DNA of 61,114 nt from Bacillus luti. Lineage in GTDB: Bacteria > Bacillota > Bacilli > Bacillales > Bacillaceae_G. Location: positions 1 to 61,114 of the forward strand of contig NZ_MACI01000083.1 in NCBI RefSeq assembly GCF_001884105.1. Reading direction: 5' to 3'. Position numbers and translations under genes: made by a program. How positions within the stretch are numbered: the stretch's first letter is position 1; the number at the start of each line of letters is the position of its first letter. This document shows, piece after piece, positions 36,673-45,607 of the stretch. A model generated the notes under the pieces. It ran no database searches. It saw only the letters and a list, made by a program, of their open reading frames with translations, and was not told the origin of the DNA.

Positions 36673-37341
36673 CTACAACTCCCAAATAATATTCATTTCT
36701 TCAAACGACGCTTTACTAACTTCTAACCCTTCACTATCATCCGTTCCAATCATCGCTACTTCTTCTTTGGATAACTTAATTTCCTCATTTGGATTTTTGA
36801 TTTTTCTCTCATACACGAGTTGTAAAAGCTCTATTTGTTCCTCTGTTAGCTCATACTCTTCTTCCAGTCTTTCCATTGCTGATTCCGTATCCAGTAATGG
36901 AATTTCTAATAAGAATCCACCGTGCTCTTCCATTTCTTCAAATGAATCGATTGAATACGCACCGCTATCCTCAATCCAAAAAGCTGTTGTAATGAAAGGA
37001 ACTGTTTCACCTTCTACTTCTTCTAATACGTATTGAAGTGCTTCCTCTTTCGCAATTTCTATCACTTCCAAAGGTGCCCCTTCAAAATAATTTGCTGCAT
37101 CAATCCAATCGTCAATTCTCTCACTATTCACGTCTTGAAGACATACGATTGTGTATTTCGGATGAAAAGTAATTGTCCCTTGTCCACCTTGACTATCTTG
37201 CATACTATAGTTAATTCCATCCCATGAACTTTCATGCGCAAAATCAGGCGCATGCGCTACAAAAATTGCGCATGCAATCGACTTTAAAATGCACCCTTTC
37301 CATAGCCCTTCTTTATCTATATGTAATTTATATTTACTCAT
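36673..37341 (-). CDS. hypothetical acidic protein
   Basis: 222 aa, strongly acidic. Two adjacent ATGs (37344, 37341); the second has better spacing to GGAGG. It opens MSKYKLHIDKEGLWKGC and has long Glu-rich helices (AMERLEEEYELTEEQIEL, EEIKLSKEEVAM). No signal peptide or membrane segment. I do not recognise a family. It may be cytoplasmic and part of the same accessory block as the preceding gene. Confidence 0.6.
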   Translation of the reverse strand: MSKYKLHIDKEGLWKGCILKSIACAIFVAHAPDFAHESSWDGINYSMQDSQGGQGTITFHPKYTIVCLQDVNSERIDDWIDAANYFEGAPLEVIEIAKEEALQYVLEEVEGETVPFITTAFWIEDSGAYSIDSFEEMEEHGGFLLEIPLLDTESAMERLEEEYELTEEQIELLQLVYERKIKNPNEEIKLSKEEVAMIGTDDSEGLEVSKASFEEMNIIWEL

Positions 37342-37426
37342 CATCTTCCTCCATGCACATATTTTTTATATTATCTTTCCTGTACACGTTACTTGTAAAG
37401 CCTTTTCCATCTACTACAAAATAGGA

Positions 37427-37455
37427 AAGACGCCCTTTTCAAAAGGACGTCTTTT
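37427..37455 (-). terminator. terminator of the CPBP gene
   Basis: AAAGACGCCCTTTT/AAAAGGACGTCTTT stem just after the CPBP stop; symmetrical enough to work both ways. Confidence 0.85.
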
Positions 37456-38132
37456 TACAGTTGAAAATTTAATAATAAATAAAACGAATTGTTTAATACA
37501 TGAATCCCAATTGGAACGAGTAAATTATTTGTTTTCTTATAAGTGTAAGCTAAACATACACCTAAACCAAAAATATATAAAATACTTCCTAAAGTAAGTG
37601 GGTGACCTAAAGTAAATATAAAAGCACTTATACCAATACTAGTAATTGTAGAAAAGCGCTGAGATAATTTCGTAAAAAACATACCTCGGAATATAATTTC
37701 TTCCCAAACAGGTGCAAAAATTGTGAGCACAACTACGTATAGAATTAGTTCATTTATAGTAGGCTCTATTACTATATTAGACTCCTCCATACTAAATTCC
37801 GTTGGTAGAACTAAAGTTAATACTGCAAGGTATATAAGGAGGACGATCATTGTCATTACTATCGTTACATAATGCTTAAAATTATTGAACTGTATTGATT
37901 TTACTAATTGTAAACAGTAATTTCTTGCTGGTGAATATATTAAAACAATCGTAAAAAATGTGACGAATGGAATAAGATGATCTACATACCACGGATATAA
38001 TGAGGAGTCATATAAAAAGTTCAAATAACCAATTCCATGCATTATCACAAAAATAATTACTATAATACTAATTGCTTTGAGTATACTCATTTGTACATTC
38101 TTTTCTTTATATGTAACTAATTCTGTGTCCAT
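37455..38132 (-). CDS. CPBP-family intramembrane metalloprotease
   Basis: 225 aa with about seven hydrophobic segments. The three CPBP/Abi motifs are present: WEEIIFRG (EExxxR, about residue 140), FTLGHPL (FxxxH) and HVLNNSF (HxxxN/B). Members act in CAAX-type processing, bacteriocin self-immunity or unknown proteolysis. No bacteriocin-like gene is adjacent. ATG 38132 after GGAGGG. Confidence 0.87.
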   Translation of the reverse strand: MDTELVTYKEKNVQMSILKAISIIVIIFVIMHGIGYLNFLYDSSLYPWYVDHLIPFVTFFTIVLIYSPARNYCLQLVKSIQFNNFKHYVTIVMTMIVLLIYLAVLTLVLPTEFSMEESNIVIEPTINELILYVVVLTIFAPVWEEIIFRGMFFTKLSQRFSTITSIGISAFIFTLGHPLTLGSILYIFGLGVCLAYTYKKTNNLLVPIGIHVLNNSFYLLLNFQL

Positions 38133-38189
38133 TATATCCCTCCAGTATAATTAAACCTTTTTAACCATTATATACCATTTATTAACACG

Positions 38190-38225
38190 AAAACAGACGA
38201 TACAATCTACTGCATCGTCTGTTTT
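38190..38225 (-). terminator. terminator of the nucleotidyltransferase gene
   Basis: AAAACAGACGAT/ATCGTCTGTTTT, 12-bp stem. Confidence 0.9.
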
Positions 38226-38229
38226 CCTC

Positions 38230-39024
38230 CTACCATTTCCCTCTACATGTTTCAATTAAGTGCAGCAAATACCTCTTCGTCATATCTGCCCTTCTCCACC
38301 TTGAAAGCATTCGCTTTTCTTTTGGATTCTCCCGTATTCTCGCTACTTCTTTTAATAAAAGCTCCCATTCTTCCACTGAACATTCTAACAAGTATTGCAA
38401 TCCTCTATCCTTTGAAACGATTGTTTTATGATCTAGTGTATATAAAATACGCCCCATCGTAACAACCGCTGATTCTACCCACTCTTCTATAAAGAATAAA
38501 TATGGCTGCTTCGCCTTTTCACTCCAGTACTGTTCTACGTTGTATTTCATCGTATGTACTACATCATCCCACCTTATTTGAAACGGAAGGTCTTCTGCTT
38601 CTTTCCCGGTAACTGTAATACCTTGATTTTTCAATGTCCACCATGTAACTGCATTAATATCCCAATGTCCTACATTCGCCTTACCATCTGCACAATACAC
38701 GTACTCATTCATTTCATCATTGTATTTCCCTAAATCAGCGAGCGGAATATACATGCCGTCCATTCGTTTCCCTAACGTACTATCACTTAGTTTCTTATGC
38801 AGTTCTACAAGTTGTTGTTTTTCAGCCTCATTCACGGAATCACTTATTACTGTAACAAAATCTACATCGCTCGTTTCTACATGAAATGCACCGAGTGCGA
38901 TAGACCCGTAAATATATACGCCGACTATTTTTTCATCTAAAAAAATCTCTTTTAATTCTGCAATGTACTGCCCCATTAACTGTTTTACTTCTTCTGATAG
39001 AGCATGCTTCACTACATTTTCCAC
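38230..39024 (-). CDS. aminoglycoside-adenylyltransferase-like nucleotidyltransferase
   Basis: 264 aa. Nucleotidyltransferase motif YGSIALGAFHVETSDVD (GS-x(9)-DxD, about residues 39-55), followed by a C-terminal DUF4111-type helical domain (ARIRENPKEKRMLSRW). It resembles ANT(9)/ANT(3'') enzymes that adenylate spectinomycin or streptomycin. It is divergent enough that resistance should not be assumed. ATG 39024 after GGAGGGAT. Monocistronic. Confidence 0.8.
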   Translation of the reverse strand: MENVVKHALSEEVKQLMGQYIAELKEIFLDEKIVGVYIYGSIALGAFHVETSDVDFVTVISDSVNEAEKQQLVELHKKLSDSTLGKRMDGMYIPLADLGKYNDEMNEYVYCADGKANVGHWDINAVTWWTLKNQGITVTGKEAEDLPFQIRWDDVVHTMKYNVEQYWSEKAKQPYLFFIEEWVESAVVTMGRILYTLDHKTIVSKDRGLQYLLECSVEEWELLLKEVARIRENPKEKRMLSRWRRADMTKRYLLHLIETCRGKW

Positions 39025-39041
39025 ATCGATCCCTCCATATA

Positions 39042-39071
39042 AAAAAAGCCTTTGCTAATTTGCAAAGACTT
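39042..39071 (-). terminator. terminator of yuzD
   Basis: AAGCCTTTGC/GCAAAGACTT stem, with seven As on its left giving the U-tract. Confidence 0.85.
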
Positions 39072-39077
39072 CTTGTT

Positions 39078-39386
39078 TTATAAATATTTCTCGATTTCTT
39101 CGTAAACATCCTTCAAACGAGGATTTCCTTCTCCAACAATTTCTCCATTTACAAGAACGACTGGATAAAATAAATCTTCTTCCACTACTCGCTCTGCGAA
39201 TGTTTTCTTATCTTCATCTTCTTGTTCTTCCTGAAAATCAATATACTCGAAATTAAATTTATTTTCTTGTCCTTCATATTTACGACCAATTGCCGCTTGT
39301 AACCATTCAAACGTTTCTGTTGAAGATGGCATTCCAACGCAGCTCGCACAAATTACTTTCGTCCCATACACTTGCACATTAACCAT
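39078..39386 (-). CDS. yuzD: YuzD-like thioredoxin-fold protein
   Basis: 102 aa from ATG 39386 (SD GGGGGAG); the frame upstream to 39449 has no SD. Thioredoxin-like with one CxxC-like pair VICASCVGMPSSTETFEWL and PVVLVNGEIVGEGNPRL (cis-Pro loop). Matches DUF1462/YuzD. Divergent from yutI, a scaffold-like Fe-S protein, as in B. subtilis, so a thiol/Fe-S link is plausible but not shown. Confidence 0.87.
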   Translation of the reverse strand: MVNVQVYGTKVICASCVGMPSSTETFEWLQAAIGRKYEGQENKFNFEYIDFQEEQEDEDKKTFAERVVEEDLFYPVVLVNGEIVGEGNPRLKDVYEEIEKYL

Positions 39387-39592
39387 TTCTTCTCCCCCAC
39401 TTCTTGTTCTAACAGTATATTCAGATGTCTTATTACATAAGCACATCATTTTACAAACTTATTCCATACCCCTATACTGAAAAAACACGTTATAAACATG
39501 ATAAAATATTTCGACAATAAAACAAGAACAGAAAAAATAGATTTTCCCCTCTATCTTGATTATAATAAAACTGATGAAAGGAGTCGATAAAA

Positions 39593-39829
39593 ATGGAAAA
39601 CCCACATATGCAAGAACAAGTACTAGAAGTATTAGATAAATTACGTCCATTCTTACTTCGCGATGGCGGAGACGTTGAATTAGTAGACATTGAAGAAGGT
39701 ATCGTAAAATTACGCCTTATGGGTGCATGCGGAAGCTGCCCAAGTTCTACAATCACACTAAAAGCTGGTATCGAGCGCGCATTACTTGAAGAAGTACCAG
39801 GCGTTATTGAAGTAGAACAAGTATTTTAA
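39593..39829 (+). CDS. yutI: NifU C-terminal-like Fe-S protein YutI
   Basis: 78 aa, a stand-alone NifU C-terminal domain. [17 protein letters not shown] and [20 protein letters not shown] contain the CxxC cluster-binding pair at about residues 46-49. Acts in Fe-S cluster delivery. ATG 39593 after AAAGGAG. Highly conserved among Firmicutes. Directly followed by the structured repeat at 39833. Confidence 0.93.
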   Translation: MENPHMQEQVLEVLDKLRPFLLRDGGDVELVDIEEGIVKLRLMGACGSCPSSTITLKAGIERALLEEVPGVIEVEQVF

Positions 39830-39832
39830 TTT

Positions 39833-39975
39833 AAAGCGGAAGCGGCTCGTTCAAAATGTGAGGGGGATGGAGCTTCTGACATAGAGGCGCTTTTTGCCTC
39901 GGCGGAAGAAGCGAAGCCACCGAACATTTTAGCCGCTGGAGCTGGATATTATTAAAAGCGGAAGCGGCTCGTTCA
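39833..39975 (+). repeat. structured direct-repeat element downstream of yutI
   Basis: A 21-bp sequence AAAGCGGAAGCGGCTCGTTC(A) occurs at 39833-39853 and again at 39955-39975. Between them is a foldable unit: AGCGGCT (39841) with AGCCGCT (39931), AAAATGT with ACATTTT, GCTTC with GAAGC, and an apical AGAGGC/GCCTC hairpin. Shape and repeat ends suggest a mobile or regulatory RNA element of the B. cereus group. Confidence 0.65.
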
Positions 39976-39990
39976 GAATCGCTTGCTAAA

Positions 39991-40017
39991 AAGGGACCCA
40001 TTTGGGTCTCTTTTTTT
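39991..40017 (+). terminator. terminator after the yutI repeat element
   Basis: AGGGACCCA/TGGGTCTCT stem followed by TTTTTT. Confidence 0.9.
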
Positions 40018-40144
40018 ATTCAAATATCCATTATCCGTTAACATCATAAAACCAAATTGGAAATCCTTCTCAAAAAATGAGATAATTGATACTATATAGT
40101 GAATCGTTCACACATATAAATTAAAAAACATAGGGGGACGACAC

Positions 40145-40360
40145 ATGCCAAAAATGGGGAACACTTTTTTAACAATTCAAGAACTAGAAAAGAAAAAAGA
40201 GTATTTATTAGACCTTTCATCCGTTATACCAACATGGAATGCGAGCTATCAATTTTTATTTAAAGAAATCCAGCAAGAATTATTGAGTAAAGTAAATGAA
40301 AAAATCGAAAAACATCAATTCATTTTAAATATATGTGCAGATCAACAGGTAGGGGCATAA
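40145..40360 (+). CDS. small hypothetical protein
   Basis: 71 aa; ATG 40145 after AGGGGG. Helical and charged (IQELEKKKEYLLDLSSVIP, then FKEIQQELLSKVNEKIEKHQF), no signal peptide. Single gene flanked by terminators on both sides. Family not recognised. Confidence 0.65.
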   Translation: MPKMGNTFLTIQELEKKKEYLLDLSSVIPTWNASYQFLFKEIQQELLSKVNEKIEKHQFILNICADQQVGA

Positions 40361-40382
40361 TGTATTACATACAATTGTAGTA

Positions 40383-40412
40383 TAAAAAAAGAGACCTCAA
40401 TCGGTCTCTTTT
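40383..40412. terminator. bidirectional terminator
   Basis: AAAGAGACC/GGTCTCTTT stem with seven As and five Ts around it, shared with convergent yutH. Confidence 0.9.
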
Positions 40413-40416
40413 TATT

Positions 40417-41418
40417 TTAAGACAGCCAATCTAATTTTCTAATCCCTAACTTATCGATTGGTAAACGAAGTGATCCATAAAAATGCCTCATAAATTGCTC
40501 TGAGCGGTTCACATCGTGTAAAATGGCTTCTAAGCGATCTCTATATATGCTTTTTTGTTCTTCGTTTCCAGTTTGGTAATATCGTTCAACTGTTTCAAAA
40601 TAGTGGAGCGGGAACAGGAGCCTTGCAAATAATAAGCGCCAACCAAATGAGGATAGCGAATAATTACGTTCATAATCTGTAACAAATTGAACGATTGTTT
40701 GCTCCCAGTCTTTCTTTTTTTCTATCATCATATAGCGAATCAACTCTGCTATATCTCTAGTTGGGTGATCATACACCCACTCAAAAGGAAGTTTTAGACG
40801 CTTCGTTTGATGCCATAATAAAGGTGTAAATCGTTCTTGGCAAATTGTTGCCGCATCACTCATTTGCGGCGTATCATCCATCTCTGTATCGACAACATAC
40901 TGAATTGCATTTTCTGCAACTCCTAAGTAATACGGGAAGGATTCGATAAACAATTGATCGAATACGTCTGTAGGGTGGTTCATCACTTGTGATTGCCAAA
41001 ACCTTTCTAATTGATCGAGCCTTTTTTCCCATAACGCTTTCCATTCACCAATGCGGCTTAATTGCTCGATTTCTTCTGGAAAGAATGCACCACGTTTATG
41101 AAATATAGAAAGCTCGCTTCCTAATGATATAGCATGTCGTTCCAACGTGCGCATACCTTTTAATAAGCAGTAATTTTTTTCTTCTATCTCACTTACATAG
41201 TAGCCGTGTATAGTCGGAACGAAAGTCGCAACAGTTATATCCCCTTGCTGGTTCATATAATCACTGAGCTTTTTCATCTCTACAAGTACTTCTTCCTCCA
41301 TTTCTCCAATTGGAACAAGTACATAAATTTTGTTGCGAATCCAAAAGCTTTTATAGGGGCCAAGGGGGATTAATTCTTTAACATGCATGTGATAATGCTC
41401 ATAAATATGCTGAATCAT
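40417..41418 (-). CDS. yutH: YutH, spore coat-associated protein
   Basis: 333 aa from ATG 41418, 8 nt after AGGTGG. CotS/YutH family of kinase-like-fold proteins associated with the spore coat. Recognisable YutH segments include LIPLGPYKSFWIRNKIYVLVP and ERFTPLLWHQTKRLKLPFEWVYDHPTRDIAELIRY. Catalytic kinase residues are not evident. Likely expressed in the mother cell; no promoter was identified. Convergent with a small gene and divergent from yutG, as in B. subtilis. Confidence 0.87.
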   Translation of the reverse strand: MIQHIYEHYHMHVKELIPLGPYKSFWIRNKIYVLVPIGEMEEEVLVEMKKLSDYMNQQGDITVATFVPTIHGYYVSEIEEKNYCLLKGMRTLERHAISLGSELSIFHKRGAFFPEEIEQLSRIGEWKALWEKRLDQLERFWQSQVMNHPTDVFDQLFIESFPYYLGVAENAIQYVVDTEMDDTPQMSDAATICQERFTPLLWHQTKRLKLPFEWVYDHPTRDIAELIRYMMIEKKKDWEQTIVQFVTDYERNYSLSSFGWRLLFARLLFPLHYFETVERYYQTGNEEQKSIYRDRLEAILHDVNRSEQFMRHFYGSLRLPIDKLGIRKLDWLS

Positions 41419-41538
41419 CGCAGTCGCCACCTATGGTTTTTCTTTATATATATGAGCTTGTGCTCGCCTTTCATTCCTATGCACATGATAAAGCAACGAA
41501 ACGTATACAAATACTAAAAAGAAAAAAAGGTGATAAAC

Positions 41539-42030
41539 ATGAAAGAATCCAATCAACTACAAGAAAGAGCATTACAACTATTACAAGAACGTGGTGTAAC
41601 AATTGACGACATTGCTGAACTTGTTCATTTTCTTCAAAATAAATACCATACAAATCTAGAGATGTCAGAATGCCGTTATAACGTTGAGCGTGTACTATCA
41701 AAACGCGAAGTACAAAACGCACTTATTACTGGTATTGAACTTGATGTTCTCGCTGAAAAAGGAATGCTAAGTCAGCCATTACAAGATATCGTAAAACGTG
41801 ATGAAGGCTTATACGGAATTGATGAAGTTATCGCACTTTCTATCGTTAACGTGTACGGCTCTATCGGTTTCACGAACTTTGGATATATCGATAAATTAAA
41901 ACCTGGTATTTTAGAATACTTAAATGATAAATCATCTGGAAAAGTGCATACATTCCTTGATGATATCGTTGGCGGAATCGCTGCCGCTGCTTCAAGCCGC
42001 TTAGCGCACAGAGCTGAGCATTCAGAATAA
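41539..42030 (+). CDS. yutG: YutG, phosphatidylglycerophosphatase A-domain protein
   Basis: 163 aa from ATG 41539 (SD AAAGGTG). PgpA-like: ALITGIELDVLAEKG, DEVIALSIVNVYGSIGFTNFGYIDK and DDIVGGIAAAASSRL. It may dephosphorylate phosphatidylglycerophosphate, but it lacks the several membrane helices of E. coli PgpA, so membrane association is by a short segment at best. Monocistronic. Confidence 0.87.
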   Translation: MKESNQLQERALQLLQERGVTIDDIAELVHFLQNKYHTNLEMSECRYNVERVLSKREVQNALITGIELDVLAEKGMLSQPLQDIVKRDEGLYGIDEVIALSIVNVYGSIGFTNFGYIDKLKPGILEYLNDKSSGKVHTFLDDIVGGIAAAASSRLAHRAEHSE

Positions 42031-42036
42031 AGTATC

Positions 42037-42065
42037 GAGGCCGTCAGTTTCATACTGACGGCCTT
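42037..42065. terminator. bidirectional terminator of yutG and a GNAT gene
   Basis: GAGGCCGTCAGT/ACTGACGGCCTT stem. It includes the stop codon of the minus-strand GNAT gene in its loop. Confidence 0.9.
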
Positions 42066-42529
42066 TCATATTCCATAAGCATAAATTCTCTTCCACGGCT
42101 CAAAAAAACTGGTCCTGCTTGAAATCCTATGTTCTTATATAACGTAATCGCTCTTTTATTAAATGTTGCTACACTGAGTCGCAAATGTTTCGAATGAAAT
42201 GCTGTCGCAGCAAAGACTATCCCAGCTTGAAAAAATGTTTTCCCCATCCCTTTTCCTGTTAAAGCTGGCTTCATGCCAATTCCGATATCGACTACATCTT
42301 CTCCACCATATAAATGAGCATCTCTTCCACCTGGCACTTGTGCATTTTCCCCAAAACAAAAATAACCAATGAGTTCTCCCTTATCGTCACAACAGCCATA
42401 ATATGTCCCCTCGAGCAACTCTTCTATTACTTCAGCCCCTCCTGAGAAACTATATAAATTATACGGGTCCTCGTACGTCCACATCGTTATCTCCATCGCT
42501 TCTTCTTCTGTTAACTTATGTATATCCAT
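42050..42529 (-). CDS. GNAT acetyltransferase
   Basis: 159 aa. GNAT core with DIGIGMKPALTGKGMGKTFF (acetyl-CoA pyrophosphate loop) near residue 81 and LRLSVATFNKRAITLYKNIGF (C-terminal GNAT motif) near residue 120. The N-terminus LTEEEAMEITMWTYEDPYNLYSF is typical of a B. cereus acetyltransferase family without known substrate. ATG 42529 after GAGGGATG. Confidence 0.85.
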   Translation of the reverse strand: MDIHKLTEEEAMEITMWTYEDPYNLYSFSGGAEVIEELLEGTYYGCCDDKGELIGYFCFGENAQVPGGRDAHLYGGEDVVDIGIGMKPALTGKGMGKTFFQAGIVFAATAFHSKHLRLSVATFNKRAITLYKNIGFQAGPVFLSRGREFMLMEYERPSV

Positions 42530-42749
42530 CCCTCTCGCCCCTTATCGAATATTTTGTATATGTACTCATTCATTTTTCACATCCGATTTCCCTTTAATCG
42601 TAATATGCATAATTACATACGCAAACTCATTTCAAACATGCTACAATTTATTTGAATCGCTGTTGTTACACTTCTTGATTAAGAAAGGACGTTAATCGGA
42701 AAATTGACGTCTTATCAAATTCAAGCAATTGACATCTTCTGTCATCATG

Positions 42750-42778
42750 AAAGACATTCGAAAGAATGTCTTTTTTTC
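42750..42778 (+). terminator. orphan terminator
   Basis: AAAGACATTC/GAATGTCTTT with GAAA loop, followed by TTTTTTC. Confidence 0.9.
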
Positions 42779-42884
42779 TATATTTCACAAGGACTTACTC
42801 ATTTCAAAACATAAACACATACAATAATGTAACTCTTTACACCCATGAATTCCTTTCTCACAGTTTTGAAGTAGACTCAAAATA

Positions 42885-42915
42885 AAAAAGCACTCTTTCG
42901 TTAGAGTGCTTTTTA
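42885..42915 (+). terminator. orphan terminator
   Basis: AAAAAGCACTCT/AGAGTGCTTTTT stem. Confidence 0.9.
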
Positions 42916-42939
42916 CTTTCAAATAAGGGGGTTACATAT

Positions 42940-43026
42940 ATGGATAGTACTCTCGTATTTAACTTTGGCATTGGTATCGTCATCATTTTATTTGTTTTAT
43001 TTGTTCTTTGTATGAGCGGGGTATAG
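42940..43026 (+). CDS. 28-aa single-span membrane peptide
   Basis: ATG 42940 lies 8 nt after AAGGGGG. The product MDSTLVFNFGIGIVIILFVL continues FVLCMSGV and stops at TAG 43026. It is one hydrophobic helix. Good SD, suitable spacing and a continuous membrane-span composition support translation despite the length. It stands between a terminator and the convergent ABC permease gene. Small membrane peptides of this type occur often in Bacillus; the role is unknown. Confidence 0.6.
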   Translation: MDSTLVFNFGIGIVIILFVLFVLCMSGV

Positions 43027-43033
43027 CAATCTT

Positions 43034-45607
43034 TTATGCTGATAACTCCTTTAAAGTATCACTTAATTTGAACTTTCTTAGTTGTAATGAAGCAATCAAT
43101 GCTGCCCCTGCTCCAAGCACCACGCTAGCTAGAGCCAATATGAAAACTTGATTATACGGAATAATAATAACCGTTAACTCTAAGCTTGATAACACAATAT
43201 AACTAAACAAAATCCCGCCAAAAATGCCAATACAACCAGCTATCGCTCCAAGTAAAGTTCCCTCTAATAAAACAATCCGTCTCATTTGCTTCGGAATAGC
43301 TCCTACGGCACGAATCATACTAATTTCTGCACGTCTTTCATGTAAACTTGCAACAATCGCATTCATTAATCCTATACCAGAAATAATAAAAATAATGACA
43401 ACTAACAAACGAATTAACATCATCATTTGCGATAATAGCTGCTCCTGTTCTTTTAATAAGTCATAGCTATTAATAACTTCTACGTTCTCTTTATTCTTTG
43501 TAATTTCTTTTACTTGCTTCTTAATCGCTTCAAATGATTGATTAGAATTTGTCATAATTTGAATCGCTTCATATCCTTGCACGTGAAACTTATCACGGGC
43601 CCATTGTTCATTAACAAAAACATCTGATGATCTTAGCCTTAATCCTTGCTCAATAATCGAAACGACTTTAATCGTTTGCTTTTCTTTTCCTTTCCCTTGT
43701 ACTTCAATCGTATCCTGTAACTGAAGTCCTAAATTTTTAGCCGTTTCCTTCGTAACGACTCCCTCTCCCTCTTGTAATGGCTTGTTTAATTTTTGCCCTG
43801 CAATCACTTTCGCCTTTGTTACTTTCTCATACGACACAATATCGTTACCTACAACTTCGATTGAATCGTAATTAAAATTATTTTTTTTCGCAAATTCATA
43901 CCATTCTTGATTTGCTTTTTTAAAATCATAATTTACAAGCTTTGCTGTATAGTCAGTAGCATTCCCGACACTCGCCTCTACACCATCAATTTTTCTAACC
44001 TTCTCCATCCAACTAAACGGTAATGTTTCGATTCCTTGCGACTCTACCGGAATTCTTATTACTAAGTCCGCTGGTAAATGTTTTTGTAATCCTTTTTTCA
44101 TACCTTCATACATAGAGTTTACATACATCGTTCCAACAAGCGCTAATATAAAACCAAATGCTAGTATGGCAACCGACACAGCTACTTTATTCCGATAACG
44201 AACTACATTCCGGCTACTAATCGTCGTTTCAACTCGTAATATCATTTGAAACGGTTTTGCAATCACTGGTGCTATCATACGAATAAATAACGGAATCGCG
44301 AATAACAAACCAACTGCAAATAACAGCGCTCCTATCGCACTTGGATTAAAACCGATATACTGCTCTAATATGTTACCCGTGAGTCCAATAACGGTACCAA
44401 TGATTAAAATGCTAAGGCTAAAAGCACTCCATCTCTTTTCTTTTTTCTCATTACTAGGAAGCCCTGGCCGAAGTGCTTGCACTGGTGGAATCTTTCTAAC
44501 CATGAAAGCTGGTATAATAGCCCCTATGACAGACATAACAATCCCTAATAAAAACGTAATGAGTAAAATCTCACCTGAAATCGAGAATGATGCTTTCCCT
44601 GTCCCCTCAATATTCACCCATTTATTAATGAATGATGCTGCAATTGTTTGCGTACCTGCCCCAAGAATAACTCCCGCTAACGATCCAATCGCTCCAATAC
44701 ATAAAGCCTCTAATAAAACGACTAATATAATTTGATTAGGATTACTGCCAAGTGCACGTAATAATGCCCATTGCTTAAATCGACTTCTGACAGATAAGAA
44801 GAAACTTCCCATTATTAAAAGAGCTACAACAAATAAAGCAATACCACCTAAACTAAAAATTAACGGCTTCATTACATTTAATCGTTCAAATGCCTTATCA
44901 ACATAAGTACGTTGATCCACTTTTATATTTTCTATCTTCTTATTTACATCAAGAGCAATTGCTCTCTTCACATTTACATCGGGTGTTTTCACTTGAACAA
45001 GATTGAATTGATTTGGTAGATTTAATTCTTTTTGAAGCCAATGAATTGGAAAGTAAGCACCGTGCCCCATTGCCGCCATTAACGGCGGATTTAAAATCCC
45101 AACAACTTTCACAGTCTTTTCTCCATGTTGCGGGAATGGTAGTTTAATCGTATCTCCTACCCGTATATTTTCACGGTCTGTATACCCTTTTGTTAGTGCT
45201 ACTTCAGCCCCTTCTTTCGGATATCGACCTTCTAATATTTTATAAGAATGTATTTCTGGAGAATCTTGCTCAACACCCCAATAAGACGGTTTTCCCGATA
45301 ACTCTTTATAATTTGGAAAAGGATATGGTATAAGTACTTTTGATATTTTTTCAGCATTTTCTAAGCCATCTATTCCTTTTAAACTTTCGTTATTTAAATA
45401 CATATCATTTTTTATATAGCCAAATTGCAAATTATAATCTCCATACCTACTTACTACTTGTTCCTTCACACTTTGCTCTACTGATTGATTGCCTAGTAAT
45501 AACATCGTCGCTAACATAACACCTAAAGCTGCACCGAGAGCGATCAACATATTTCGCAACCAATTTTGTTTCATCGATTTTACTGCATATTTAATTACCC
45601 ATCGCAT
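43034..45607 (-). CDS. FtsX-domain ABC permease (MacB/LolC type)
   Basis: 857 aa. Two FtsX modules: an N-terminal membrane helix with an extracellular MacB-like periplasmic domain (about residues 40-260), helices at 265-410, then a further set at 440-490, a second extracellular domain (about 510-730) and three helices at the C-terminus (ERRAEISMIRAVGAIPKQM, LEGTLLGAIAGC). ATG 45607 lies 8 nt after AGGAGG; the GTG at 45610 is closer. Overlaps its ATPase gene. Likely a lipoprotein or antimicrobial-peptide handling system. Confidence 0.88.
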   Translation of the reverse strand: MRWVIKYAVKSMKQNWLRNMLIALGAALGVMLATMLLLGNQSVEQSVKEQVVSRYGDYNLQFGYIKNDMYLNNESLKGIDGLENAEKISKVLIPYPFPNYKELSGKPSYWGVEQDSPEIHSYKILEGRYPKEGAEVALTKGYTDRENIRVGDTIKLPFPQHGEKTVKVVGILNPPLMAAMGHGAYFPIHWLQKELNLPNQFNLVQVKTPDVNVKRAIALDVNKKIENIKVDQRTYVDKAFERLNVMKPLIFSLGGIALFVVALLIMGSFFLSVRSRFKQWALLRALGSNPNQIILVVLLEALCIGAIGSLAGVILGAGTQTIAASFINKWVNIEGTGKASFSISGEILLITFLLGIVMSVIGAIIPAFMVRKIPPVQALRPGLPSNEKKEKRWSAFSLSILIIGTVIGLTGNILEQYIGFNPSAIGALLFAVGLLFAIPLFIRMIAPVIAKPFQMILRVETTISSRNVVRYRNKVAVSVAILAFGFILALVGTMYVNSMYEGMKKGLQKHLPADLVIRIPVESQGIETLPFSWMEKVRKIDGVEASVGNATDYTAKLVNYDFKKANQEWYEFAKKNNFNYDSIEVVGNDIVSYEKVTKAKVIAGQKLNKPLQEGEGVVTKETAKNLGLQLQDTIEVQGKGKEKQTIKVVSIIEQGLRLRSSDVFVNEQWARDKFHVQGYEAIQIMTNSNQSFEAIKKQVKEITKNKENVEVINSYDLLKEQEQLLSQMMMLIRLLVVIIFIISGIGLMNAIVASLHERRAEISMIRAVGAIPKQMRRIVLLEGTLLGAIAGCIGIFGGILFSYIVLSSLELTVIIIPYNQVFILALASVVLGAGAALIASLQLRKFKLSDTLKELSA

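Larger units (their letters stand above)
42530..42939. other. intergenic region with two orphan terminators
   Basis: About 410 nt without an ORF of support. Two clear terminators (42750, 42885) stand in it with no gene before them on the plus strand, so one or two short RNAs could be encoded here. I found no convincing promoter pair. Confidence 0.35.
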
